A stretch of 64,000 nt of DNA from Rhodospirillaceae bacterium (lineage in GTDB: Bacteria; Pseudomonadota; Alphaproteobacteria; MPNO01; UBA2964). Shown here piece by piece: positions 28,489 through 37,729 of the stretch. Numbering within the stretch: position 1 is the stretch's first letter; each line of letters opens with the position of its first letter. The notes beneath the pieces were generated by a model that saw only the letters and a program-made list of their open reading frames with translations, ran no database searches and was not told the DNA's origin. The translations under genes and the position numbers were made by a program. The stretch covers positions 16,069-80,068 of the forward strand of contig PAPV01000019.1 in the NCBI GenBank assembly GCA_002709075.1, in the 5' to 3' direction.

Positions 28489-30825
28489 ATGCCTGATGGT
28501 ATAGTTGGAAACTCAGTAAAACGGCTCGAAGACGCAGAATTGCTGGTTGGAGAGGCTCGATATGTTGATGATATAAATCCACCCGGACTTTTGCATGCGA
28601 GCTTTGTTCGAAGTGAATTTGCGCACGCTAAGATTAAAGGTATAGATTTAGACGCAGCCTTGAATTCGCCTGGTGTTGTTGCTGTCTACACTCTAGATCA
28701 AATTATGGATGTAATGACCACGGATCGGGTTCCAGCTACCTTTCCCGCTCCTCAACCACGAGAAGAATTCGGATCCTATGTATTAGCGCATGATGAAGTT
28801 TGTTACGTCGGTGAACCTTTGGCGATGGTTATAGCGCAATCACGTTATGAAGCAGAAGATGCGGCGGCCCTGGTGAACGTCGACTATGACCCATTGGACG
28901 CAATGACAGATTGTCGATCGGCAGCTCAGCCAGATGCTTCAGCAACAGACACGCGGAATAAAGGAAATGTTTTTAGTTCAGTTTCTATGGGGTATGGAGA
29001 TTGTAAAAGTGTTTTTGAAAATGCTCCGAATGTAATTTCTGAAACGCTTTACCAGCATCGTGGCGTTGCTTTGTCTATGGAATGCAGAGGAGTGGTATCT
29101 AGCTTTGATAAAAGGCGAGGTAAATTAACAATATGGGCATCATGTCAGCAACCGCACGGTCATAAAGCAATCTTAGTAGATTTATTAGGACTATCAGAGG
29201 ATCAAGTCCGGGTCATCGTTCCACATTTGGGAGGAGGTTTTGGTCCTAAGCTTATTTTGTATCCGGAAGATGCCTCTGTATCTGCGGCGAGTGTCAAACT
29301 AGGAAAGCCCATAAAATGGATTGAAGATAGACGTGAGCATCTTTTAACTACAACGCAAGAACGCGATCAAGTTTGGGAAGTTGAACTAGCCGCTGATAGA
29401 GAAGGGCGACTTCTGGGGCTCAGAGGAAAGCTTTATCACGATCAAGGCGCGTACACTGTTCGAGGAACCAACATTCCATTCAGTGCAGCTACCACAATTC
29501 TAGGACCATACATATTACCGAATTACCAAATTGAAGTATCTGTGGTGCACACAAATAAAGTTCCATCCACCTCTATGAGAGGTGCAGGCCACCCTCAAGG
29601 AAATTTCACCATGGAGAGGTTGATTGACAGAATGGCAGAAAAGATTGGGATTGACCCAGCTGAAATACGAAGTCTTAACCTAATACCCAGTGATAGCATT
29701 CCCTATGAGCAACCTCTGAGAACCCAAGCAGGCCAGCGAATAATTTACGATGGTGGTGACTATTTAAAATGCCAAGAAGAATTAATGCGAACTCTGGATT
29801 ATTCTGGCTTTTCTGTTCGTCAACAACAAGCAAAGTCAAAAGGCCGTTATATCGGAATGGCGATGGCAAATTATGTAAAGCCAACTGGAAGGGGTCCTTT
29901 TGAGAGCGGGTTGGTGCGGATTGGTACCTCTGGAAAAGTCTCTGTTTACACCGGTGCTGTCGCGATGGGGCAGGGTTTTAGGACAGCAATGGCCCAAATT
30001 TGTTCAGAACAACTGGGGATTGAGCCCGACGATGTAATTATTGTGGCTGGTGACACCGATACAGTAAGCAATGGAATAGGAGGCTTTGCAAGTCGTCAAA
30101 CTGTATGCGCCGGATCTGCTATCCACATGGCCTCTTTAAAAGTCAGGAAAAAGGTTGTTTCAGTAGCTGCGCATTTACTTGAAGCATCAGAGGAAGACCT
30201 TGAACTAGAAAATGGAAAGGTTTTTGTTAAGGGTGTTCCAAATATGGTTGTATGCTTTCGAGACGTTGCGAATGCAGTTGCTGGTATTCCTGGAGTAGCA
30301 CTTCCTGAAGGTATTTCTGCAGGTTTAGAGGCCGAGGTGAAATTTAAGCCAGAAAATGTTACATATGCAAACGGTGCGCATGGTTGCGAAGTTGAAGTCG
30401 ATCCAGAAACTGGTAAAGTTCAAATACTTCGTTATGTTGTTATCCATGACAGTGGGCGTTTAATTAATCCATTAATTGTCGATGGGCAAGTGCAGGGTGG
30501 TATCACTTTGGGTGTAGGTCATGCCCTATATGAGCACATGATTTATGATGAAAATGGAAATCCACTGAGCACAAATCTAGCAGAATATTTGGTGCCTACC
30601 GCGCCAGAGGTGCCAAACTATGAGATTGTTCACCAAATTTCACCAACCGAACGCAATCCAATTGGGGTCAAAGGAGTTGGTGAGTGTGGAGTAATGGGTG
30701 TTATGCCGGCTCTTCTTACTGCGGTTGAAAATGCGTTACAAGATTTCGGAGTAAAACTAAACAGTTACCCTGTTACTCCTGCTATAATCGTTGAAAAGGT
30801 ATTGGAAGGAGGCGGATATAGTTAG
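28489..30825 (+). CDS. Molybdenum hydroxylase large subunit (xanthine dehydrogenase/CoxL family)
   Basis: A 778-residue molybdopterin-cytosine-dinucleotide subunit of the xanthine oxidase family, which hydroxylates aromatic heterocycles, aldehydes or carbon monoxide. The a/b hammerhead domain starts with VGNSVKRLEDAELLVGEARYVDDI. The molybdenum domain has HLGGGFGPK, the SMRGAGHPQGNF segment and the catalytic Glu732 in GVKGVGECGVMG. The position of the CoxL active-site loop (VAYRCSFR) is taken by a form-II-like AG-containing loop, so true carbon monoxide oxidation is unlikely. It begins 25 bases after the hydratase subunit, in the same direction. No medium (FAD) or small (2Fe-2S) subunit gene lies next to it. 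Confidence 0.9.
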   Translation: MPDGIVGNSVKRLEDAELLVGEARYVDDINPPGLLHASFVRSEFAHAKIKGIDLDAALNSPGVVAVYTLDQIMDVMTTDRVPATFPAPQPREEFGSYVLAHDEVCYVGEPLAMVIAQSRYEAEDAAALVNVDYDPLDAMTDCRSAAQPDASATDTRNKGNVFSSVSMGYGDCKSVFENAPNVISETLYQHRGVALSMECRGVVSSFDKRRGKLTIWASCQQPHGHKAILVDLLGLSEDQVRVIVPHLGGGFGPKLILYPEDASVSAASVKLGKPIKWIEDRREHLLTTTQERDQVWEVELAADREGRLLGLRGKLYHDQGAYTVRGTNIPFSAATTILGPYILPNYQIEVSVVHTNKVPSTSMRGAGHPQGNFTMERLIDRMAEKIGIDPAEIRSLNLIPSDSIPYEQPLRTQAGQRIIYDGGDYLKCQEELMRTLDYSGFSVRQQQAKSKGRYIGMAMANYVKPTGRGPFESGLVRIGTSGKVSVYTGAVAMGQGFRTAMAQICSEQLGIEPDDVIIVAGDTDTVSNGIGGFASRQTVCAGSAIHMASLKVRKKVVSVAAHLLEASEEDLELENGKVFVKGVPNMVVCFRDVANAVAGIPGVALPEGISAGLEAEVKFKPENVTYANGAHGCEVEVDPETGKVQILRYVVIHDSGRLINPLIVDGQVQGGITLGVGHALYEHMIYDENGNPLSTNLAEYLVPTAPEVPNYEIVHQISPTERNPIGVKGVGECGVMGVMPALLTAVENALQDFGVKLNSYPVTPAIIVEKVLEGGGYS

Positions 30826-31202
30826 ATTGTAATATAGTATTTTTCCAAGTTCTAACTCTTTAAGAAATGACTGAAAAACAATTTTTTTTTACTGATACTA
30901 AAATAGGCTTTTGGGTCATGTGACAACTTCTATCCTGCTATTTTTCTATACTCCGAATTAGCGGTTCGTATTCAATTTCTAGTTTTGTGTGTTCGTTATA
31001 CTTCTGCCATTCTGGCTGTTACGGGAAGTGGTAATCCTTGTAACAACTTTATATTGACATGCACAATATATGGTTTGTTGATTAAATTGAATTTTAAAAG
31101 GCTGGCGTAGATCGACTAATTATTGATTTTAACTATATCAGGCATCGCCCGAAATTAATAGATATGCGATCTTCTGAAGAAATTATGTTTATTATATTTA
31201 AA
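30826..31202. other. Convergent intergenic region
   Basis: This 377-base AT-rich gap lies between the ends of the molybdenum hydroxylase and the deacetylase-like gene. I see no gene, no tRNA and no convincing terminator hairpin. Confidence 0.4.
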
Positions 31203-32066
31203 CTAAAATGTCGCACCCGATTCTCTCCATGCGTCTATAATTTCAGAGCCGGTGGCGAACCAAACCTTGTCGTGACCAGAAATGTAATCTAATATTGATT
31301 CAAGCACCCAAATTCGATGTGAAACACCGATTACAAAGGGATGGATGGCTATAGCCATAACACGGGCAGACCTGTCCCCTTCCAAATAAAGCCTATCAAA
31401 GGCTGCTTTTGCCATCGCATCAAATTCTTCATTCGATCGTCCAAGACGAAACTGGGGAAGGTCGTTTATTTCTGCAGTGTAAGGTAAATTGATCATTTTA
31501 TACCCATCCACATCCATATAGTAGGGCTGATCATCATTTACCCAATCACATACATACTCAATACCCTCATTTGCGAGGTAATCAAGTGTATTCCACGTTT
31601 CGGACAGACCTGAGCCAAGCCAGCCGCGTGGTCGAACCCCTGTGAAATTAGTAATTCTGTCTAAAGCGTCGTGAATTACTTTGGCCTCAGTATGTGGAGG
31701 AATATCATGCAAACGACGCGTATTCGATTGATTGTGCCCCAGAAATTCCCACTGAAGCGCCATGGCATCTTGAATAATCTCCGGATAAACATCGCAAACT
31801 TCTGAATTTAAAGTAATAGATCCACGAATTTTACGCTGTGACATGATATCCATAATTCGATATATCCCAATGCGTGCGCCGTAATCACGTTGAGAAAATG
31901 CTTGAACTTCTGGAATTTTTCGATCACCGATGATTTTTTCATCGAGAGCAAAACTCTCTATATTAGGTATAACCCAAACTGCTACGCGCGCCTCGTTTGG
32001 CCATTTTAGTAAAGGCCTTCTATTTACAGGAATATAAGAAAATGGACCTTCACGTTGCGATTTCAT
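31203..32066 (-). CDS. Polysaccharide deacetylase-like (NodB-fold) hydrolase
   Basis: A 287-residue NodB-fold protein of the group that includes allantoinase-like PuuE rather than chitin deacetylases: SQRDYGARIGIYRIMDIM, HNQSNTRRLHDIPPHTE, PRGWLGSGLSETWNT and the late IAIHPFVIGVSHRI match that pattern. Such proteins hydrolyse amide or imide bonds of small molecules. No signal peptide is present, which fits a cytoplasmic catabolic enzyme. AAGGT precedes the ATG, and only eight bases separate it from the isochorismatase-like amidase upstream, so they share a transcript and perhaps a substrate such as a cyclic amide. Confidence 0.85.
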   Translation of the reverse strand: MKSQREGPFSYIPVNRRPLLKWPNEARVAVWVIPNIESFALDEKIIGDRKIPEVQAFSQRDYGARIGIYRIMDIMSQRKIRGSITLNSEVCDVYPEIIQDAMALQWEFLGHNQSNTRRLHDIPPHTEAKVIHDALDRITNFTGVRPRGWLGSGLSETWNTLDYLANEGIEYVCDWVNDDQPYYMDVDGYKMINLPYTAEINDLPQFRLGRSNEEFDAMAKAAFDRLYLEGDRSARVMAIAIHPFVIGVSHRIWVLESILDYISGHDKVWFATGSEIIDAWRESGATF

Positions 32067-32074
32067 TGCAGACC

Positions 32075-32770
32075 TTAACGGTTATGTCTTCGTTTTAGTT
32101 CTGCGACTATTTCATCCACATGCATTACGTCTGCATATTTGTGATGTAGATCAAAAAGGTTCATTTTGTGTGTATCCAAGTACCGATCGAAACATGCCTC
32201 TTCTGCCATGGTTACGTGAATTCCGTTAGAATAAGCATCTAGAACGCTGGCGCGCACACAACCTGAAGTACTTTCCCCGCAAACAATCAAACTATCTATG
32301 TCCATTTGGTTAAGTTGAGCTATGAGCGGTGTTCCATAAAATGCGCTAGCGCGCTGTTTATATACTATTAAATCTCCCGGTTGTGGAGAAAACTCTTCTT
32401 TTATTTCCCAGAGTTCGGTGTCTTGTGCAACTTTTTGCCTATTTGTTGCGTAAGCCTTAGAAATATTGGCTTCGTCCCGGGACTCAGTAGTTGAATATAC
32501 GATTGGAATCCCTTTTTCACGACATGCTTTAAACAACGTTTGGGTATCTGGAATAGCATTCCAGGCATTTTCCCCACACGTACTAGGGTATTTATGTATT
32601 AGATCATTTACTGGTTTGTTGCCACCTTGATAGGCAAGTTTGTATAAATCTATGGCCAAAAGTGCTGGTTTCTCGCCAATGTATGTTTCGCGTTCATAAG
32701 CCGCATAGATTTCTAGTGCCTTGGGGTCGACGAAGTCTTTCCAACAATGATCTTCAAATTTGGATACCAA
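32075..32770 (-). CDS. Isochorismatase-family cysteine hydrolase (N-carbamoyl amidase-like)
   Basis: A 231-residue cysteine hydrolase of the isochorismatase superfamily, with the triad Asp41 (LLAIDLYKLAY), Lys138 (VYKQRASAFYGTPL) and Cys171 (ESTSGCVRASV). Members split N-carbamoyl amino acids, nicotinamide or ureidoacrylate. Together with the deacetylase-like gene that follows it in the same operon, it suggests breakdown of a ureide or cyclic amide, which is inference. The start is TTG at 32770 with GGAGGG four bases upstream. Confidence 0.9.
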   Translation of the reverse strand: MVSKFEDHCWKDFVDPKALEIYAAYERETYIGEKPALLAIDLYKLAYQGGNKPVNDLIHKYPSTCGENAWNAIPDTQTLFKACREKGIPIVYSTTESRDEANISKAYATNRQKVAQDTELWEIKEEFSPQPGDLIVYKQRASAFYGTPLIAQLNQMDIDSLIVCGESTSGCVRASVLDAYSNGIHVTMAEEACFDRYLDTHKMNLFDLHHKYADVMHVDEIVAELKRRHNR

Positions 32771-32886
32771 TTAACCCTCCATTTTTTTATGGAAAAAAAT
32801 TGTATTACAGGCCTCATTTTACGGCAAGAATACTTTTTGTTAATTTTAAAATTTAAGAAATTTATTAGTATTCCTTCATTTCAATG

Positions 32887-33708
32887 TTAGCTTAAATCCG
32901 GGCAACGTGTAGGATGCTTCTTCATAAAACTGTTTAGTGTAGGGTGTAGCTTAGTTAAGCCAAAACACTCTTTGGGTAGTTCCGAAATTTTTTTTGCATT
33001 CCAACTGTTTTCGTTGAAATGGGTCCCATAACTCATGGCCTGAATTATTTCACACAATCTATTAAAAATTTTTTTCCAGTTGAGAAAACGAATTGGATAC
33101 CTCGCCATAAGGTCAGGTAGCCATGCATGCTGCATTATTTCGCAGCAATCTATGGTTACTTTGATGTTATTATTGCTCGCTATGGGATGAGCCACAATGC
33201 AGATTGACGTCATACCATTTAGTGCGTGGTTACTCAGAGGAATTATTACAAGCTCTGCCATTTCACCACCCCATGGACCAGCCCTTTCGATCCTAAAATC
33301 CATTTGTCGTGTATTCAATTTTATATTTTTCATTGTCAGAGTTTTGAAAACATATTGTAATCGTTCGTTGTAATCCTGATCCACAATTGAAATTCTATAT
33401 TCATTTCCGGCGCTTGTGCTCGCATTACCGCATAGCTGCTCAATCACGTAGCTAGGTTTAAATTTATTGTGGTCGGCAAAAAAAACTGGTAAGTCCCCTA
33501 CGACCTCCCAAACATGTGAGTTCGTGAAAGGCGTAACCATTTTTAGGTGGCAGTGGTAGAAAGAAAAATTTTCTTCGGTATTAAATCCCCAGGTTTTCCA
33601 ACTTTTGGTATTAGTGGTGGATAGGTAATTTATTTCTTTTTCTATACTTTTATCGTAGTATTCCCGGAGGAAAGCATCACAATGTTCAATAATAGCTTCA
33701 TTCTGCAT
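32887..33708 (-). CDS. Hypothetical protein, unrecognised
   Basis: A 273-residue soluble protein I cannot assign. It has no signal peptide, membrane helix or recognisable nucleotide- or metal-binding motif. It is relatively tryptophan-, cysteine- and histidine-rich, with segments such as NFSFYHCHLKMVTPF and FRIERAGPWGGEMAE, and its C-terminus is basic (KKHPTRC). It lies between the isochorismatase-like gene (116 bases downstream) and typA on the same strand. A helix-grip (START/SRPBCC) fold is imaginable but unsupported. The start at 33708 lacks a strong ribosome-binding site, so the N-terminus is uncertain. Confidence 0.6.
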   Translation of the reverse strand: MQNEAIIEHCDAFLREYYDKSIEKEINYLSTTNTKSWKTWGFNTEENFSFYHCHLKMVTPFTNSHVWEVVGDLPVFFADHNKFKPSYVIEQLCGNASTSAGNEYRISIVDQDYNERLQYVFKTLTMKNIKLNTRQMDFRIERAGPWGGEMAELVIIPLSNHALNGMTSICIVAHPIASNNNIKVTIDCCEIMQHAWLPDLMARYPIRFLNWKKIFNRLCEIIQAMSYGTHFNENSWNAKKISELPKECFGLTKLHPTLNSFMKKHPTRCPDLS

Positions 33709-33918
33709 TCTGTACTCAGTGAGTTTCGAAGTTTCTTGTAAAATGACACATGCAGGTAAAAAATTTGTAAATTTATAAACTTTGTGTTTCCGTTATTGCC
33801 AAAATTATTTTGGAAAAATATACCCAATACTATCTATCATTAGCATTTTAGATAAGTGTCACTTTTTAACCGTATTTGTTGATTTCAAGACAATGTATAC
33901 ATCATTCGTTTAAATTAT

Positions 33919-35775
33919 TTAAATCGGTTTGGAGGCGAATTTTAGGCGTGCTGCTCGTTTCCGATCGTTAGGGTGAAGAAAAAGTTTGCGCAGCCGAATA
34001 GCATTAGGTGTTACCTCAACTAATTCATCATCAGCTATATAAGATATAGCGCGTTCTAGGGTCATTTTTATCGGAGGTGTTAAAAGTATATTTTCGTCTG
34101 ATCCTGATGCTCTAATATTCGTAAGCTGTTTTGCCTTAAGTGGATTAGCCTCCAGATCCTGCCCCTTATTATGCTCTCCAATAAGCATCCCAGAGTACAC
34201 ACTCTCTCCTGGATGAACAAAAAGTGAACCACGATCCTCTAGATTCCAAAGTGCATAAGCAACAGCTTTGCCTTGACTAATAGAAATGATTACACCGCGA
34301 TGGCGCCCACTAATATGACCGCGATCTGGAGCGTATTTTAAGAAAATTCTATTCATAACTCCTGTACCACGCGTATCTGTTAAGAATTCACTGTGGTATC
34401 CGATTAGAGCACGGGAAGGAGCATGGAATATAAGTCTTTGTTTGCCTCCGCCAGAAGAATGCATATTTTGTAATTCTCCTCGTCGAGCGCTAAGTTTCTC
34501 AACCACAATACCAGAATTGGCTTCGTCCACATCGATTGTAACTTCTTCAATAGGTTCGAGCCGCTCTCCGGTTCTCTCATCTTTTCGATACACTACGCGT
34601 GGTCGGCTGATCGATAATTCATAACCCTCACGCCGCATAGTTTCGATAAGAACAGCAATTTGTAGTTCCCCCCGCCCAGCCAATTCAAATCCATTTTCAT
34701 CAGATCGGGTTGAGATTTGAATGGCCACATTGCCTTCGGCTTCTCTTTTTAATCTATCTTTTATCATCCGAGAGGTTACTTTATCTCCATCCTGTCCGGC
34801 TAAAGGTGAGTCATTTATTGAAATGGTTACTGCAAGTGTAGGTGGATCTATCGGCCGTGCTTCAAGTGGTTTTGTGACACTAGTGGTAGAAATCGTATCG
34901 GCAACGGTTGCTGCAGAAAAACCGGACAAAGCTACAATATCCCCAGCATAAGCCTCTTTTATTGGTTTTCGGTCAAGCCCTCTAAAGGCTAAAATTTTGG
35001 TCACACGAGTTTGTTCAATATTGGAACCATCGTGTGACAGTGCTATGACGTTTTCATTGGCCGAGATAGTACCAGATTCTATTCGTCCCGTGAGAAGTCT
35101 TCCAAGATATGGATCAGATTCAAGTGTTGTGGCAAGCATACAAAAAGGTGCGTCGCGTTCAACAGATGGGGGCATTACATGTTTTGTAATCAAGTCAAAC
35201 AGTGGGTCGAGTCCTTCTTTTGGTCCGTCCGGCTCTTTAGCCATCCAACCTTCTTTACTTGATCCATAAAGAACTGGGAAATCAAGTTGTTGCTCGTTGG
35301 CATCAAGAGCTGCAAAGAGATCAAATACCTCGTCCAAAACTTCTTCGGGTCGAGAATCTGAACGATCGACCTTGTTAATAACTACGATTGGGCAAAGGCC
35401 TAATCCAAGCACTTTTGCAAGGACAAATTTGGTTTGTGGCATGGGTCCCTCTGCTGCATCTACTAATAAAAGACACCCGTCTACCATTGATAGGATGCGC
35501 TCTACTTCACCCCCAAAATCCGCATGCCCTGGGGTATCAACAATGTTTATTCTCATATTGGAAAGTTCTATGGACGTGCATTTTGCTAAAATAGTAATGC
35601 CGCGTTCGCGTTCTAAATCATTAGAGTCTAAAGCTTGCTCTGGAATCCTTTGATTTTCACGAAATTGACCAGATTGACGAAGCATGCAGTCAACGGTAGT
35701 TGTTTTTCCGTGATCAACATGCGCAACGATTGCAATATTGCGAAGTTTTTTAATATCGAACACAGCTTCAGTCAT
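33919..35775 (-). CDS. typA: Ribosome-associated GTPase TypA/BipA
   Basis: A 618-residue translational GTPase that binds the ribosome and aids 50S assembly and stress growth. The G domain begins IAIVAHVDHGKTTTVDCML, with NIVDTPGHADFGGEVER and VINKVDRSDSRP; elongation-factor-G-like domains and the BipA C-terminal domain follow, with GMLIGEHNKGQDLEANP late in the protein. The open frame extends further back, but the ATG at 35775 (MTEAVFDIKKLRNIA) is the normal family start and overlaps the prfC stop (ATGA), indicating coupled translation. Confidence 0.95.
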   Translation of the reverse strand: MTEAVFDIKKLRNIAIVAHVDHGKTTTVDCMLRQSGQFRENQRIPEQALDSNDLERERGITILAKCTSIELSNMRINIVDTPGHADFGGEVERILSMVDGCLLLVDAAEGPMPQTKFVLAKVLGLGLCPIVVINKVDRSDSRPEEVLDEVFDLFAALDANEQQLDFPVLYGSSKEGWMAKEPDGPKEGLDPLFDLITKHVMPPSVERDAPFCMLATTLESDPYLGRLLTGRIESGTISANENVIALSHDGSNIEQTRVTKILAFRGLDRKPIKEAYAGDIVALSGFSAATVADTISTTSVTKPLEARPIDPPTLAVTISINDSPLAGQDGDKVTSRMIKDRLKREAEGNVAIQISTRSDENGFELAGRGELQIAVLIETMRREGYELSISRPRVVYRKDERTGERLEPIEEVTIDVDEANSGIVVEKLSARRGELQNMHSSGGGKQRLIFHAPSRALIGYHSEFLTDTRGTGVMNRIFLKYAPDRGHISGRHRGVIISISQGKAVAYALWNLEDRGSLFVHPGESVYSGMLIGEHNKGQDLEANPLKAKQLTNIRASGSDENILLTPPIKMTLERAISYIADDELVEVTPNAIRLRKLFLHPNDRKRAARLKFASKPI

Positions 35776-37364
35776 CGAATTTGTTCCTTTGTTTTCGAAA
35801 ATACAATCTGTGGCCAATCTTCTTGCGTTCTATCTAGATGCCAAGTGTTTCTTGCAAGAAATACCGGATCTCCGCGATGATCAACCGCGATAGCACCCTC
35901 ATTTTTGCGAATGAAATTTTTTAAATCAGTGGCGTTCTCAGTTTCAACCCAACGGGCAGTAATTAGGCTTGTTGCTTCGAAAAGCGTTGGCACCTCATAT
36001 TCTGTGCGGATTCGATCAGCCATCACTTCGAATTGTAAAATGCCTACTGCACCTACAATCCAATCTGATCCAATGTGTGGCTTGAACACAGCTACGGCTC
36101 CCTCCTCAGCAAGTTGTTGCAGTGCTCGACTTAAGTGCTTTGCTCGCATTGGATCTTCAGGCCTGGCAGCTTTAAAATGTTCGGGTGCAAATGATGGGAG
36201 ACCTGAGAAGTGCAATGCCTCTCCCTCGGTAAGTGAGTCTCCAATATGAAGGTTTCCGTGATTAGGAATTCCTATTATATCTCCTGCCCAAGCATCTTCT
36301 GCTAGTTCACGGTCACGAGCAAGAAAGAGTACAGCATTATGAAGAGAAATTTGTTTGTTATTTCTTATATTTTTTAACTTCATACCCCGTTTAAAATGTC
36401 CAGAGCACAATCTTAAAAAGGCCATACGGTCGCGATGTCGCGGATCCATATTCGCCTGTATTTTAAATATAAACCCCGAAACTTTTTTATCGTCAGGATT
36501 GACTTTACGTTCAATCGCAGGTTGAGGGCGTGGAGGCGGTGCATTTTTTGATAGACCAGAAATGAGTTCAGATACACCAAAACTATTAATCGCACTGCCA
36601 AAAAAAATTGGTGTTAAATTTCCAGAGAGGTATGCATCTCTATTAAATTCAGGACAGAGTCCTTTAACCAGTTCAATTTCTTGTCGAAGAATTTTTAATG
36701 AGTACTCTGGCAGTAGCGCATCTAACTTTTGATCTTCTAGACCTTCACAAGTCTCTATCTGGTACGGCTTTTCACCGCGTCGCGCTTTGTCCATTAATAT
36801 GAGTTGATCATTTATTATATCGTAGCAACCCAGAAAGCTTGACCCCATTCCTATTGGCCAACTTGCCGGTGTAACCTCAATTTGAAGATTTTGTTCGATC
36901 TCGTCCATCAAATCAAATGGATCTTGTGCTTCACGATCCATCTTATTGATAAACGTAGTAATCGGCATGTCTCTTAGGCGACACACTTCAAAAAGTTTCC
37001 GGGTTTGCTCTTGAATGCCTCGCGCTGCATCAATCACCATTACTGCTGAGTCTACTGCTGTTAGAACACGATATGTGTCCTCGGAGAAATCTTCATGTCC
37101 AGGCGTATCTAGTAAGTTAAAGGTTTTATTATCAAAATTAAATGTCATCACGGAAGCTGTAACAGAAATTCCGCGCTCTCGTTCAACTTTCATCCAATCG
37201 GAGTGTGCTCTACGCTGATCTCCCCGCGCTTTTACTGCGCCGGCAAGTTGAATTGCACCACCAAACAATAGCAGTTTTTCTGTTAATGTTGTTTTTCCGG
37301 CATCAGGATGAGAAATAATCGCAAAAGTTCTGCGCCGGTTTACTTGGGCTGATACAGCATTCAT
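35772..37364 (-). CDS. prfC: Peptide chain release factor 3
   Basis: A 530-residue GTPase that releases RF1 and RF2 from the ribosome after termination. The G1 motif is SHPDAGKTTLTEKLL, the G3 motif DTPGHEDFSEDTYR and the G4 motif NKMDREAQDP. It has the family insertions for binding RF1/RF2 and the C-terminal domain ending RTQEDWPQIVFSKT. Its stop overlaps the typA start by four bases. Length matches the family. Confidence 0.96.
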   Translation of the reverse strand: MNAVSAQVNRRRTFAIISHPDAGKTTLTEKLLLFGGAIQLAGAVKARGDQRRAHSDWMKVERERGISVTASVMTFNFDNKTFNLLDTPGHEDFSEDTYRVLTAVDSAVMVIDAARGIQEQTRKLFEVCRLRDMPITTFINKMDREAQDPFDLMDEIEQNLQIEVTPASWPIGMGSSFLGCYDIINDQLILMDKARRGEKPYQIETCEGLEDQKLDALLPEYSLKILRQEIELVKGLCPEFNRDAYLSGNLTPIFFGSAINSFGVSELISGLSKNAPPPRPQPAIERKVNPDDKKVSGFIFKIQANMDPRHRDRMAFLRLCSGHFKRGMKLKNIRNNKQISLHNAVLFLARDRELAEDAWAGDIIGIPNHGNLHIGDSLTEGEALHFSGLPSFAPEHFKAARPEDPMRAKHLSRALQQLAEEGAVAVFKPHIGSDWIVGAVGILQFEVMADRIRTEYEVPTLFEATSLITARWVETENATDLKNFIRKNEGAIAVDHRGDPVFLARNTWHLDRTQEDWPQIVFSKTKEQIR

Positions 37365-37729
37365 GTTATTTTCCGTGAAATTATCGCGTTGTTTCGTATC
37401 GCCTGAACGTCAGGTCAAGTTTCTTTCGACATGTTGTAACCTATCGATGTGTATGAATTTTTGTAAATTTTTAAACGTGATAATAAACATATAATTTTTT
37501 CAAGTGTATAATCGACTTGGGTTACTCAGTTAATAATAAAAATAATGCCCATAACTTTTTTTGTATATATTTTATAAATCAAAAAATATTTTTTAATATA
37601 CATTTCTTTCTTTTTACTTGGATAGTTTTGCTTAGATCAAACACTTAATCTCGCGCGAATTTATATTTTTGCCAAATAAAACAAAAAAAGAAACTATGTT
37701 GTGGTTTGCCGTTGAAAAAATTCATAGTC
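37365..37729. other. Intergenic region upstream of prfC and downstream of the cyclase gene
   Basis: This 365-base stretch is very AT-rich, with many A- and T-runs. It should hold the prfC promoter. I see no gene, repeat or convincing terminator. Confidence 0.4.

Noticed and set aside
28489..30825. Possible true carbon monoxide dehydrogenase large subunit
   Set aside because: The CoxL active-site loop with cysteine is not seen, and no medium or small subunit is near; a form-II-like hydroxylase is more likely.
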